Source: a virus
IMG/VR virus record: IMGVR_UViG_3300027746_000027
Span: 1-48,576 of that record
Strand: one strand, 5' to 3'
Length of the DNA: 48,576 nt
Made by a program: the position numbers and the translations under genes. Under the pieces are notes generated by a model that ran no database searches, was not told the origin of the DNA, and saw only the letters and a list, made by a program, of their open reading frames with translations. Below are positions 30,801-38,553 of this stretch, in pieces (the stretch's first letter is position 1; each line of letters opens with the position of its first letter).

Positions 30801-31041
30801 CCGAGGCACCGTGATCCCGGCGAGCATCACCAGCCGCCTCAAGGATTCAGGTGTCCTGGGGGGTGGTGCCGGGGTACTGCGTGGTGGCTCCGATCCAGCG
30901 GTGGCCCATCTGAGCCTGGCGATCGGAAACCTGAGCCAGGAAGTGGCCGAGCTGAGGCGCAAAGCGTGGAATGTGTCGGTCGGAGTGCGTGGCGATGGAT
31001 CCGGCCTGAGGCTGGCGCAGACGATGGCGCGGATGCGCTGA
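27829..31041 (+). CDS. Tape measure protein
   Basis: A 1070-aa protein, the longest in the window, that sets tail length. Residues 65-269 are four repeats of about 52 aa containing GSKEFVAAQKEIAKTQQEIN. A Gly-rich hydrophobic segment (ALSGLGALGVGFSVVGFLKG) follows. Then comes the tape-measure N-terminal-type domain (SKGRVSMEELGSQLGERLPI ... LVESGQLTVTQFFPALTKGL). Long coiled coil occupies about 620-800, and the C-terminus is Gly/Ser-rich. GC content drops in the repeats and around 28.9-29.7 kb, suggesting mosaic origin. It starts 1 nt after the preceding stop. Confidence 0.92.
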   Translation: MAGNEWVVKITADVKDVLDASRKIGQAGQQAGGAFQQGFSGFDKIMERMRGQLQELKEGLGGNTTTLAGLKAKLGELGQTLEKAAIGSKEFVAAQKEIAKTQQEINNALKGFGAGEGTINGLRNKMAALNETLGQTVIGSKEFIGTQNQIAQTQEKLNTALSGFSGNEKTIEGLNNKLAGYNATLQKAEIGSKEFVAAQKGIAKTQQEINTALNGFSGRDQTLTGLRGRLSELNQTLEKTAIGSREFKQTQREIAAAQRDVDKALGQTGMAAKALGGALSGLGALGVGFSVVGFLKGSVEKAMELETITRKLSNTLGPQGAAGALGFTRELADRLGLSYADLSNNFSTFTAAATAAGVPLEQQKGLFAAVSKAGQALGLSNDEISGSFLALQQTASKGRVSMEELGSQLGERLPIALAAAAKGLGMSTSALIKLVESGQLTVTQFFPALTKGLEDLTADTGGVPTAAQNFARLQNAWDDLQASFGTSLLPTVTAGVKRLSESFKEFKTLSEGFELYKAFGLAGDEAIQLSGHLKQVQLTYELTSDQARKLLSNAIASSGAVRNSFGVLNTEGDKFAKIQTGLVDEAKKFVETHRNEKGEIIAISIAEKDRLELAKQQNAENTKELTTKGQIAEASQKVLKAEMEGLVAVQQAKVNLGQALVSLEESRFGIIRSRNSFELKDAQDRRASEAELDVIKRRGEAIELAALNSKYAALLQQQALQRDLVSLQQQQATLEADVASKTAKLELDKAQIKLDEARLSNNKEAVKKAEVELEIKQKDVDIANSKLQILGQTQLIEERIAKANNETARNSVIDEAASKGLALSADGMFKASKATADQFRSLGDSLKVPLSQQGAFAQLAADVGLKVRDTGRGYYEIGQALGKTASPAANNIRDYMSVAAKATGVAKTQASGLAGNMSNAANSANAFYRSLAAASGLPPARFTGGPVDAGQTYRVNDGPSGLSLGQEAFLSASGALSLINRPLNSLWTAPSRGTVIPASITSRLKDSGVLGGGAGVLRGGSDPAVAHLSLAIGNLSQEVAELRRKAWNVSVGVRGDGSGLRLAQTMARMR
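28021..28635 (+). repeat. Four 156-bp coding repeats in the tape measure gene
   Basis: Four copies of a 52-codon unit, beginning near residues 65, 117, 169 and 221. Each carries a GL+.KL..LN.TL....IGSKEF...Q..IA.TQ core. Copies 1-3 are AT-richer than copy 4. Change in copy number would change tail length in steps. Confidence 0.8.
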
Positions 31042-31051
31042 GGGTGGCCTG

Positions 31052-31816
31052 ATGGCCCTGCAGCTCAGCTACGGCGGCTCGACCCTGACACTGCGCTACC
31101 TGCAGGCGCAGCCGATCGCCTATGCCGAGGCTGAAACTGAGCAGGGGCTGGTGGCCCGGCGGTTCACCGTGACGGGGCTGTGCTCCCCGGCGCAGTGGGT
31201 GACCTGCTGCAGCCTGTTTGATGCCTGGCAGGCGGTGAAGATCACCGAGGCGCCGACCCTGGCCAGTCGTGCTGTCGGGGCCACTGTGGCGCTCACCTGT
31301 GCCGCCCATGGCCGCAGCGTGAGCAACCTGGCGTGCTGGTTCACCGGTGCGCCAACGGGCGAAACGGTCGGGGCGTGGGTGAAGGTTGGCTTCGATCTGA
31401 TCGATGCGGCTCAGCAGCTGACGGTGCTGTTGCGGCAGAACGAGAAGGCCCGTCTGGGGGGTGACGCGTTCCTGCCCAGCTACGGCACCATCGCACTAGG
31501 GAGCACCACGCTGGCGCTGCTGGATCAACCCGAGGGGTTTGAGGATGGCCCGACGCTGGAGCCCACCTCCACGGGGGGCTTCGTGGCGCGGGGGCCCCTG
31601 GTGGCGTCGGAGGTGCGCACCGTCAGGGGGGTCACTGATGCCAGCGGCTGGGCGGCAGTGAAGAGCTGGTTCACCTCCACCATCGCGGCCCGCCCGGGGG
31701 CTTCGGACTTCTGGCCGGTGGGTGAGCTGGGCCTGGAGCGGGACAAGATCGTGAGCGGCGGGGCGGTGGTGGAGCGCTACATCGTGTCCGTGAAGCTCAA
31801 GCGGAGGGCGACCTGA
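31052..31816 (+). CDS. Distal tail protein (Dit-like)
   Basis: A 254-aa beta-rich protein following the tape measure gene, in the Dit position. LQLSYGGSTLTLRYLQAQPI at the start and a C-terminal RYIVSVKLKRRAT strand fit a baseplate or distal-tail protein. No strict family motif is seen. The stop overlaps the next start by 1 nt (TGATG). Confidence 0.58.
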   Translation: MALQLSYGGSTLTLRYLQAQPIAYAEAETEQGLVARRFTVTGLCSPAQWVTCCSLFDAWQAVKITEAPTLASRAVGATVALTCAAHGRSVSNLACWFTGAPTGETVGAWVKVGFDLIDAAQQLTVLLRQNEKARLGGDAFLPSYGTIALGSTTLALLDQPEGFEDGPTLEPTSTGGFVARGPLVASEVRTVRGVTDASGWAAVKSWFTSTIAARPGASDFWPVGELGLERDKIVSGGAVVERYIVSVKLKRRAT

Positions 31817-32604
31817 TGCCTGCCGCGCCGGTTGATGTTCGCGCTCAGGTGTTCAGCAACCTGGGGCCTGTGATCAGCGGTCAGCTCTCGGATGATCCGC
31901 TGCAGCCTGGGGTGGGCCTACTGCGCACCACGGGGGAAGTGGTGGTGAGTGGCCTGATCCAGCCCGTCAAGGGTGCTGAGCTGTTGCTGGGGGTGCGGTT
32001 GCCCGGTGGGAGGCTGACGCGGTTCCCGAGGCGCCTACGGGTGCTGAAGGCCGAAAGCGATCCGTGCAACAACGAAACCACCATCCAGGTGGGGTGCCTG
32101 CTGGCCCTGAAGTGGGACCTGGTGCAGCCGGAGATTTACTACGCCACCGACTACCCCCAGTGGACACCGGTTGACACGGCGGCAGGATCCACGCCAAACA
32201 TCTGCTTCCTGAGCAGTGTCCTGGCCGTCTGCCTCGATCGCTGTGCGATCACCCAGGCCACAGGTAACCCGGTGGTGGCCGCTGCCAAGGCGGTGGCAAG
32301 CATCGATCTGAGTGATGGCTACCTGGAGATCGCCAGCCGGATCCTGGCGGAGTCGGCCCTCTATGGCTTCATCGATGCCGGCGAAAAGCTCCGGCTGCGG
32401 CAGGTGCTGACCCCCAGGACCAAGGGGCCGTTCCTGACGATCAATGACGTCATCACGCTGGAGGCGATCGGCAACCCGGCGCCGCCGGAGCAGATCACGA
32501 TTAACTACGGGCAATCGGTGTGGCCCACCGTGGAAACTTCCCCCAACTACAAGCCGAAAGCGGTGGGTGAAGAGGCATACACCTGGAACACGGGGGCTTC
32601 GTAA
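31816..32604 (+). CDS. Tail tip/hub protein
   Basis: A 262-aa protein (VDVRAQVFSNLGPVISGQLS, ... LLGVRLPGGRLTRFPRRLRV) with a beta-rich first half. Position between Dit-like and the large tip protein suggests a hub or tip component. The stop overlaps the following ATG (TAATG). No catalytic residues recognised. Confidence 0.55.
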   Translation: MPAAPVDVRAQVFSNLGPVISGQLSDDPLQPGVGLLRTTGEVVVSGLIQPVKGAELLLGVRLPGGRLTRFPRRLRVLKAESDPCNNETTIQVGCLLALKWDLVQPEIYYATDYPQWTPVDTAAGSTPNICFLSSVLAVCLDRCAITQATGNPVVAAAKAVASIDLSDGYLEIASRILAESALYGFIDAGEKLRLRQVLTPRTKGPFLTINDVITLEAIGNPAPPEQITINYGQSVWPTVETSPNYKPKAVGEEAYTWNTGAS

Positions 32605-34904
32605 TGCAGGATTGGACCTATCAAGAAACAATCAGCCCCGCTGAAACTTTCACGGTTGAATACAGGCTGAAGGTTGGTGACAGCTATGTGACGATGACGG
32701 ATCAGTTAGATTTTGTCTCGGAGTCAAAGGTTTACACATTATATACGACAATTCCCTATATCGACAAGGACGGTAAAAACCAAAGCCAGGACGTGGTGAC
32801 TAGCACCATTTCAACGACGACCACCTGCGTTGGCGCCGCCAACCCGACGCGGTGGAAGTCCAAGCTGGAGGCTGGTAGCCCGGCGCGTCCTGGGGAAACG
32901 CTGATCAAGAGCACCGAATCGTTCAACAAGTACATCATCACTCAAGATGGACCTGTTGAAACGGAAGTTACCACATATGAATACGAGCCGACGATTGCCT
33001 TTGCTGGTGGCCTTGCGATTGACAATTACAAGAACATTGATCTAGGGCTTGGAAATGTACTGGTCCGCAAGACCATTGTGCAAAAGGAGGAAAATAAAGT
33101 AGCTGACCTGTCAAAGCAATCCACGATTGTCTATCAGGCCTGGGGGACCACCTCGGCGGGGAAGACAGTTGCCTCCACCATCATGGCGGCACTGAAGAGG
33201 GGTTCCGAGGAGGATCGAATCAGCGGCACCTACACGCTTGTAGACCGGATGACCTCCCTGGTCTGCAACGGTGTTGAGAAGACAATCAACATCGGGCGAG
33301 GAAGTGCTCCGGCTCTCCCAACCAAGCTGGACCAGCAGAATGAGAAGCTGATCAGGGTTCAAGATACCGTCAAAACTAACAGCGGTTGGGATGTATCCAG
33401 CCCCGTGGGTTACTCCTACAAGAACCAATCAACCAACCTGTCTTACGGTCGTGCCGGGGTTAGTGCTACGGGTAGTTACTACATGCAGTTTGCCCCGGAT
33501 AGCTACCTGCGCCCCGCCGCAGATGCTGGAGACAACGGCACCGGGTTGAATTATGTGTGGGTGTCCAGTAGTGCCGCCGCCTACGTCTACGGCAGGGCGG
33601 TCTACTCCATCCTCTCAGGGATGGCCAACGGCAAGAGCCTCACCACCGAGCTGCGCAACATCCCCAGCGAACCGATGGGTACCCTCTACCTGGAGGCCGC
33701 TGGAACGGTGGGCAGGTTCCGCGCCAACGGCACCACGTTCGCCTTTGACTCGGAGGGGCTGATCGTGGGCTGTGATGCCATGCTCGATGGTGGTGCGGGC
33801 CTGGTGGCCAATGCAACCGGGGCTGACTGGTTCCCGATGATGGTGCCAGCGGCCAACCTGCCGACCGTGACGCCAGCGGGCAACAACGACCCGGCCCTGG
33901 CCAACACGATCAACGCCCCGAACGGGTTCGATCCGATGGCACCGGGGAGTATTTGGGCCAGCTTTGGGGCCACTGGCGTGGAGGGGGATGTCTATGCGAT
34001 GGAGCTGACCAGGGCCAATGTGGTGGCAGCGGCGGCGGAGAACGTGCTGCGGGAGAGCGTGAGCCGTTCGCTGGGTTGGTTACTGGATGCCCCCTACGAC
34101 GTCACTCCTACAACGGTTTCACTGACAAGCGTGGCTGTTTCAAGGGGGTTTGCCGTATCAGGACCTGGTGTAATGACAAACCTCGCTGACGTGGCGTTTG
34201 TTTTTGCTGGATCGGGATCTGGTGTAATTACGAGCCTTTCCATGGCGACCGAGAACAGGCTGTTTATTGGCTCAGGCTCTGGCGTGATTGCAGCGGTTAG
34301 CGTTGGACCAAACCGGACATCAGGGGTTGCGGCGCCATTACTTGGATCTGGTCCGGCCAGTAGCTACACCGGTTGGGACAGGATTGTAAATGCCAACCAG
34401 GACAACGCATCGATTTCGTTTGGTAGCTGGCCATTTTCTATTGTTCTTGCATCATCTAACTGGGACAGTTGCTTTATAGGGTCTAATGGTTACGCTACAT
34501 TTGGTTCGCCATACAATATCAATACCGGACTTGGCCCCAGTGTCCCAGCGGCTCCCAAAATAATGTTTGGGGCTGGGGATGTTTCCTGGCAACGTGTATA
34601 CACTCAGAAGTCCATTCACTTTGCTAGATTCCGATGGGAAGGTCATTCCACCGCCTCTGGTGTTTCACCTGGAAGCTCCACCAGGATTATTGAGGTCACT
34701 TTCTGGAATAGCCGTCCATTTGTAGAGGTGCGAACCGGCGACTGGGGAAGCGCAAGCACACTCATGCTGGCATCATCGACGACGTCTTACGCGTCATCGT
34801 CCTCACTTGGCGCCAATCAAAGCTGGGTCTTTGAGAGAACCAACCCTGCAGGCACAAGCTGGACGCTTTACGGTAGCAATTATGTGAATTTCTCGGAAAT
34901 CTGA
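32604..34904 (+). CDS. Large tail tip / receptor-binding protein
   Basis: A 766-aa protein, beta-rich throughout. The first 480 residues look like a central tail-tip protein. Residues about 505-570 contain three Gly-rich repeats (SGPGVMTNLADVAFVF, GSGSGVITSLSMATENRLFI, GSGSGVIAAVSV) that form a flexible or beta-helical linker. The last 190 residues (SFGSWPFSIVLASSNWDSCF, ... RIIEVTFWNSRPFVEVRTGD) form a separate beta-sandwich-like domain suited to receptor binding. GC content falls after 34.1 kb, as expected for an exchangeable host-range module. Confidence 0.68.
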   Translation: MQDWTYQETISPAETFTVEYRLKVGDSYVTMTDQLDFVSESKVYTLYTTIPYIDKDGKNQSQDVVTSTISTTTTCVGAANPTRWKSKLEAGSPARPGETLIKSTESFNKYIITQDGPVETEVTTYEYEPTIAFAGGLAIDNYKNIDLGLGNVLVRKTIVQKEENKVADLSKQSTIVYQAWGTTSAGKTVASTIMAALKRGSEEDRISGTYTLVDRMTSLVCNGVEKTINIGRGSAPALPTKLDQQNEKLIRVQDTVKTNSGWDVSSPVGYSYKNQSTNLSYGRAGVSATGSYYMQFAPDSYLRPAADAGDNGTGLNYVWVSSSAAAYVYGRAVYSILSGMANGKSLTTELRNIPSEPMGTLYLEAAGTVGRFRANGTTFAFDSEGLIVGCDAMLDGGAGLVANATGADWFPMMVPAANLPTVTPAGNNDPALANTINAPNGFDPMAPGSIWASFGATGVEGDVYAMELTRANVVAAAAENVLRESVSRSLGWLLDAPYDVTPTTVSLTSVAVSRGFAVSGPGVMTNLADVAFVFAGSGSGVITSLSMATENRLFIGSGSGVIAAVSVGPNRTSGVAAPLLGSGPASSYTGWDRIVNANQDNASISFGSWPFSIVLASSNWDSCFIGSNGYATFGSPYNINTGLGPSVPAAPKIMFGAGDVSWQRVYTQKSIHFARFRWEGHSTASGVSPGSSTRIIEVTFWNSRPFVEVRTGDWGSASTLMLASSTTSYASSSSLGANQSWVFERTNPAGTSWTLYGSNYVNFSEI

Positions 34905-34924
34905 GGCAACAGATGTGAGCGCAC

Positions 34925-35350
34925 ATGCCTGCCGCCATGATCCAGACCCCGTACGAAGCGGGTCGCTTGTTTGCCAATGCTTACCAAGGCAAGGCCGCTC
35001 GCCTGTGCCTGGCTAACACAACGACTGGCTCACCTGGAGTCAATTCAACAATCACGGAATGGGACGCGGTTGAACTGAGCGGAAATGGGTACGCAAGGTT
35101 TGAATGGACAATTCCAACCGGCAGTTACAAGACCACGACCGAAAGATGGGAGGCATCATCTATACTAGCCACTTTTACCGCTTCAGCTGGAGGCGCTGGT
35201 CTTAGTTGGAATGCTGCTTACCTAGCAGTTGACTTCATGGACGGCGTTTCATTTGTTCTCAATGAAAGCTCAACTGTGACTTTGGCGCCTGGCCAGACAC
35301 GCGGCTATGCGGTGCTGCTGTTCAGTGATGGCTTCCTGGTCACCGCTTGA
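34925..35350 (+). CDS. Tail-associated protein, paralogue 1
   Basis: A 141-aa beta protein. The segment WDAVELSGNGYARFEWTIPT and the end TLAPGQTRGYAVLLFS correspond to AWNAVKLSAANGYTEKTGT and LQAGESRTYVMLLAQG in the next gene, so the two are tandem paralogues. Probably small fibre or tip-decorating proteins. The start is ATG 34925 or 34937; neither has a clear ribosome-binding site. Confidence 0.65.
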   Translation: MPAAMIQTPYEAGRLFANAYQGKAARLCLANTTTGSPGVNSTITEWDAVELSGNGYARFEWTIPTGSYKTTTERWEASSILATFTASAGGAGLSWNAAYLAVDFMDGVSFVLNESSTVTLAPGQTRGYAVLLFSDGFLVTA

Positions 35351-35380
35351 TCGGGAAAGCTCTGATAAGCGGTTGCAGTC

Positions 35381-35779
35381 ATGGACGTTCTCATTTCGCC
35401 CGACGCACTGGGCAGGCAGGCGCAGCTCACCTACGAAGGCAAGAGCTACAGAATGCTTTTGGCCTACCGCAATGGAGCAACACTGACGCAGGCCAGCCTG
35501 ATGAGCGCCTGGAATGCGGTGAAGTTGTCGGCAGCAAATGGATACACCGAGAAAACGGGCACCATCGGAAACGGTAGCTGGAACAGTGGTAACGCAAGGT
35601 ACGAGCTGCCTCAGTTCCTGATGACGCTGACAGCAACAGGAAGCGGATTCACGTATGACGCGATCGTCCTACAGGTGGATAGCAGAACCTATCCGGATCG
35701 AGTGGTTCTGCTGCCATCTCCAGAAACACTGCAGGCAGGGGAGAGTAGGACCTATGTCATGCTGCTGGCACAAGGATGA
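35381..35779 (+). CDS. Tail-associated protein, paralogue 2
   Basis: A 132-aa protein diverged from the previous one (see entry there). DVLISPDALGRQAQLTYEGK begins the protein, and it ends in the same QAGESRTYVMLL strand. It starts 27 nt after a GGAAAGCT motif and overlaps the next gene by 4 bp (ATGA). Likely a virion surface protein. Confidence 0.65.
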   Translation: MDVLISPDALGRQAQLTYEGKSYRMLLAYRNGATLTQASLMSAWNAVKLSAANGYTEKTGTIGNGSWNSGNARYELPQFLMTLTATGSGFTYDAIVLQVDSRTYPDRVVLLPSPETLQAGESRTYVMLLAQG

Positions 35780-36495
35780 GCCTGATTGTCAATATCAATC
35801 CGGTGCCGTGGAAAATCCTGGCGCTAGTTAGGGCGCGGATTCTTAAGAACCGAGCGAAGCAAGCAAAAGAGAGAAGTGATTGGACAAAAGAGACGATCAA
35901 GCGGGCATCAAGCCTGCAGGTTGGCCCATTGTCGAAAAAACGAAAGGAGGAGCCAAGTTTTATTTTGGCCTCCAAAATGCACTACTCAATTTCAATTATC
36001 GACGAAGACGATAACACGAATCAAGAGTGGCAAAATTCCGACTGGATAGAATGGAGTAATAAGACATTATTCCAATTCCAGAGCGAGTTGAACGGACAGC
36101 AGCAAATAACAGATTTAACGAGTCGAGAAGATAAGATGTTTATTCTGTTAATCCCGAATAACAGCATTAACGCACTAGTGTTTTACCCTGCGCAGTGGCC
36201 AAAATTAGCGGGGTCAACAAGGCAGGATCCATTTGGCGTGGCAATTTTAGTGCCCAGGGGATTTAACGTGCAATCGTCTGACTATTTTGCGCTGATTCAA
36301 GCGGCAACAGGATTGGAGTGGTCGGGCGTGGAAAGTGTTTATATATCGCTAGATACCAGTGGATCAATGGAAAGAGCCACAGTTGCCGCTGACTTGGATT
36401 ATTTTCGCGGAAAACTAACGAATTCACAAATCCCATTCGCTGAATTTCCCAATGGTGCCGAACGGTGGATTTTTCCACACCTTGGACCCGCTTGA
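35776..36495 (+). CDS. Virion-associated protein with MIDAS-like DTSGSM motif
   Basis: A 239-aa protein, AT-rich for this genome. A basic N-terminus (WKILALVRARILKNRAKQAK) precedes a mixed middle. Near residue 198 is VYISLDTSGSMERATVAADL, which contains the D-x-S-G-S metal-binding motif of von Willebrand factor A domains. Only about 45 residues follow, too few for a complete standard VWA fold, so it may be a circularly permuted or minimal form. Location among tail tip proteins suggests a role in attachment. Confidence 0.6.
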   Translation: MSLIVNINPVPWKILALVRARILKNRAKQAKERSDWTKETIKRASSLQVGPLSKKRKEEPSFILASKMHYSISIIDEDDNTNQEWQNSDWIEWSNKTLFQFQSELNGQQQITDLTSREDKMFILLIPNNSINALVFYPAQWPKLAGSTRQDPFGVAILVPRGFNVQSSDYFALIQAATGLEWSGVESVYISLDTSGSMERATVAADLDYFRGKLTNSQIPFAEFPNGAERWIFPHLGPA

Positions 36496-36629
36496 TGCAG
36501 ACCCACCAACCCACCTCCCTCGAAACCCTCCTGGAAGTGGTCCAAACCCGGCAGCTTGCCAACCGCATCGCCGCCAGTGAACGGGAGCAGCAGCGGCAAC
36601 AACGACCTAAGCCACAGGCCAACCGCTAA
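36495..36629 (+). CDS. Very small helical protein
   Basis: A 44-aa protein (MQTHQPTSLETLLEVVQTRQ, then LANRIAASEREQQRQQ) starting in the previous stop codon (TGATG). A GGAAAGCT motif follows 3 nt after its stop. Function unknown; coupling and composition support it. Confidence 0.55.
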   Translation: MQTHQPTSLETLLEVVQTRQLANRIAASEREQQRQQRPKPQANR

Positions 36630-36655
36630 ACCGGAAAGCTCCGGGGTAGTTCGCG

Positions 36656-36666
36656 GGCGTGATGCC
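36656..36666 (+). repeat. GGCGTGATGCC motif, isolated copy
   Basis: One copy of the motif that occurs three times at 37501-37575. It lies between GGAAAGCT and the scaffold start. Confidence 0.55.
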
Positions 36667-36674
36667 CCGACAGG

Positions 36675-37463
36675 ATGACCAATCGATGGTTTCAAGTGCT
36701 CCAAAGCCCCGAAGGGGATGGTGTTGGAGCAGGGGTTGCAGGATCTACCGGGGACACGGGTGACCAAGGGGCTGGCGCTGGCACCGGCGACGGCGAGGGC
36801 GACGACCTTTCCCGTCTGCGCCATACCCTCCAGCGTGAGCGGGACGCTAACCGCGAGAAGGACCGCAGGCTGGGGGCACTGGAAGCCCAACTGAAGGAAC
36901 TCACCACCACCAACCCCGACGCGGTGCGGGCAGCGGAGGCCAAGGCCCAGCAAGCACTTCAGGAACGCCAGTTGATCGAGGAGCGGGCCAGGCTGGAGCG
37001 GGAGCAGATTGAGTCCAAATACAGCACCCAGCTGCAGCAGGCCACCGCTGAGCTCCAGAACGAGCGTGAGGCCCGCCAGCGGGAGCTGGTGCGGGTGCAG
37101 GCCGAGAAGGCCTTCATCGGCGCCAAGGGTTCGATGGTGGCCTCCACCATCGATGGTTCCACCCCCTTTGATTCGGTCTGGGCACGATTCGGCCCTCAGT
37201 TCCGCTTCGAGGATGGCGCCCTGGTGGTGGTGGATGCCAACGGCAGCCCCGAGATCGATCCCGAAACCGGCAAGCGATTCGAGCCAACCAAGTGGCTGAG
37301 TCGTCTGCAGGCCGATCCCGTCTGGGGACGACATTTCGAGCCCTCCATGGGTAGCGGCAGCGGGGCCCGATCCAGCCGTGATGGTCGCGTCTCCACCGGG
37401 AAAGACCTGATGGCGCAACCGCTCAGCTCGCTGTTCTCCGATGCCTTTGGCGGAGCGGCTTAG
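36675..37463 (+). CDS. Capsid scaffolding protein
   Basis: A 262-aa acidic, helical protein just upstream of the capsid gene. After a Gly-rich N-terminus, residues about 50-150 form a long coiled coil (LRHTLQRERDANREKDRRLG, LQERQLIEERARLEREQIES). The C-terminus is more globular with VVDANGSPEIDPETGKRFEP and a final LMAQPLSSLFSDAFGG. This layout is typical of tailed-phage scaffolds that fill the procapsid. No protease motif seen. Confidence 0.82.
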   Translation: MTNRWFQVLQSPEGDGVGAGVAGSTGDTGDQGAGAGTGDGEGDDLSRLRHTLQRERDANREKDRRLGALEAQLKELTTTNPDAVRAAEAKAQQALQERQLIEERARLEREQIESKYSTQLQQATAELQNEREARQRELVRVQAEKAFIGAKGSMVASTIDGSTPFDSVWARFGPQFRFEDGALVVVDANGSPEIDPETGKRFEPTKWLSRLQADPVWGRHFEPSMGSGSGARSSRDGRVSTGKDLMAQPLSSLFSDAFGGAA

Positions 37464-37500
37464 AAGGTCGGGAAATATCGGGCAACAGGGATCGACTGAT

Positions 37501-37575
37501 GGCGTGATGCCCAGGTCGATCCCAAATCAATCAGCACGGCGTGATGCCCTGCCGTGAATCAACCGGCGTGATGCC
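37501..37575 (+). repeat. Three GGCGTGATGCC repeats before the capsid gene
   Basis: Copies at 37501-37511, 37538-37548 and 37565-37575, with spacings of 37 and 27 bp, in the 140-bp gap between scaffold and capsid genes. The motif has GGC/GCC ends around GTGAT and occurs again at 36656. Possible operator cluster or translational control of the highly expressed capsid gene. Confidence 0.7.
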
Positions 37576-37603
37576 ACCACCGACCTTCACCTGATTTTCC
37601 CCA

Positions 37604-38515
37604 ATGGGATTAACCATTCTGGAGGCCGCCAAGACGGAGACCAATCCGCAACGGGTGGCTGTTATTCGTGAGCTTGCTGAAAGCGAGCTGATCAGCATCA
37701 TGCCGTTCCGCAATGTGCAGGGCGGTCTGGACTATGCCGTGGAAGCTGAGCTTCCCGCTGTTGGCTTCCGTGGGTACAACGAGACCTACGACGAAACCTA
37801 TGGCGTTATCAATCCCCAGTATGAGCGCCTCAAGTTCTTCGGTGGCGACATCGACGTTGACATTCAACGCATCAAGAACTATGGCCCCCAGGCCAAGGCC
37901 GAGCAGATCCAGATGAAGGTGCGCTCCCTGCGCCTCACCTTCGAGGACTACGTGATCAACGGCGATGAGTCGACTGATCCCCGCGCCTTCGATGGCCTCA
38001 AGGCCCGCGTCAATACGGCTAGCTCCCAGGCTGTCAACGTGAACGGTGCCCTCTCCCTCACAGCTCTCGATGAGCTGATCGATGCGGTGGATGGGGATCA
38101 GAAGATCCTGCTGATGAACAAGAAGATGCGTCGGCGCCTTTCGGCCGCCAGCCGCAACACTTCCATCGGTGGCTTCATGTCCTACGAGCAGGACGCCTTT
38201 GGTCGTCGCGTCTCCTTCTACAACGATGCCCGCATCGTGGTGACGGACACCAACGCCCAGAACACGCAGATCCAAGGTTTCACCGAAACCTCCAGCTCCA
38301 CCAGCATCTACTGCGTGGCGTTCGGCGATCTGCAGACCACCGGCATCCAAGGCCCTGCTGCTGCTGGCTATGGCATCGACATCAAGGAGTTCGGCGAAGT
38401 TCCTGATGCTCCCGTCGATCGCACCCGGATCGACTGGTCGGTTGGCATGGCGATCATGAACGGTCGTTCTGCCGCCCGTGCCTACGGAATCACCGATGCT
38501 GCGGTGACCGCTTGA
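37604..38515 (+). CDS. Major capsid protein (HK97-like)
   Basis: A 303-aa protein. The pattern EAAKTETNPQRVAVIRELAE, then ISIMPFRNVQGGLDYAVEAE, fits an HK97-fold capsid protein N-arm and E-loop. The middle (RSLRLTFEDYVINGDE, NGALSLTALDELIDAVDGDQ, KILLMNKKMRRRLSAA) and the C-terminal P-domain strand (GIDIKEFGEVPDAPVDRTRI, DWSVGMAIMNGRSAARAYGI) are classical. Length is typical for an unprocessed subunit without a delta domain. High GC and regular codon use fit high expression. Confidence 0.9.
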   Translation: MGLTILEAAKTETNPQRVAVIRELAESELISIMPFRNVQGGLDYAVEAELPAVGFRGYNETYDETYGVINPQYERLKFFGGDIDVDIQRIKNYGPQAKAEQIQMKVRSLRLTFEDYVINGDESTDPRAFDGLKARVNTASSQAVNVNGALSLTALDELIDAVDGDQKILLMNKKMRRRLSAASRNTSIGGFMSYEQDAFGRRVSFYNDARIVVTDTNAQNTQIQGFTETSSSTSIYCVAFGDLQTTGIQGPAAAGYGIDIKEFGEVPDAPVDRTRIDWSVGMAIMNGRSAARAYGITDAAVTA

Positions 38516-38553
38516 TCATCGCCCCATCTATCCATTCCCTGAGGTACTGATTC

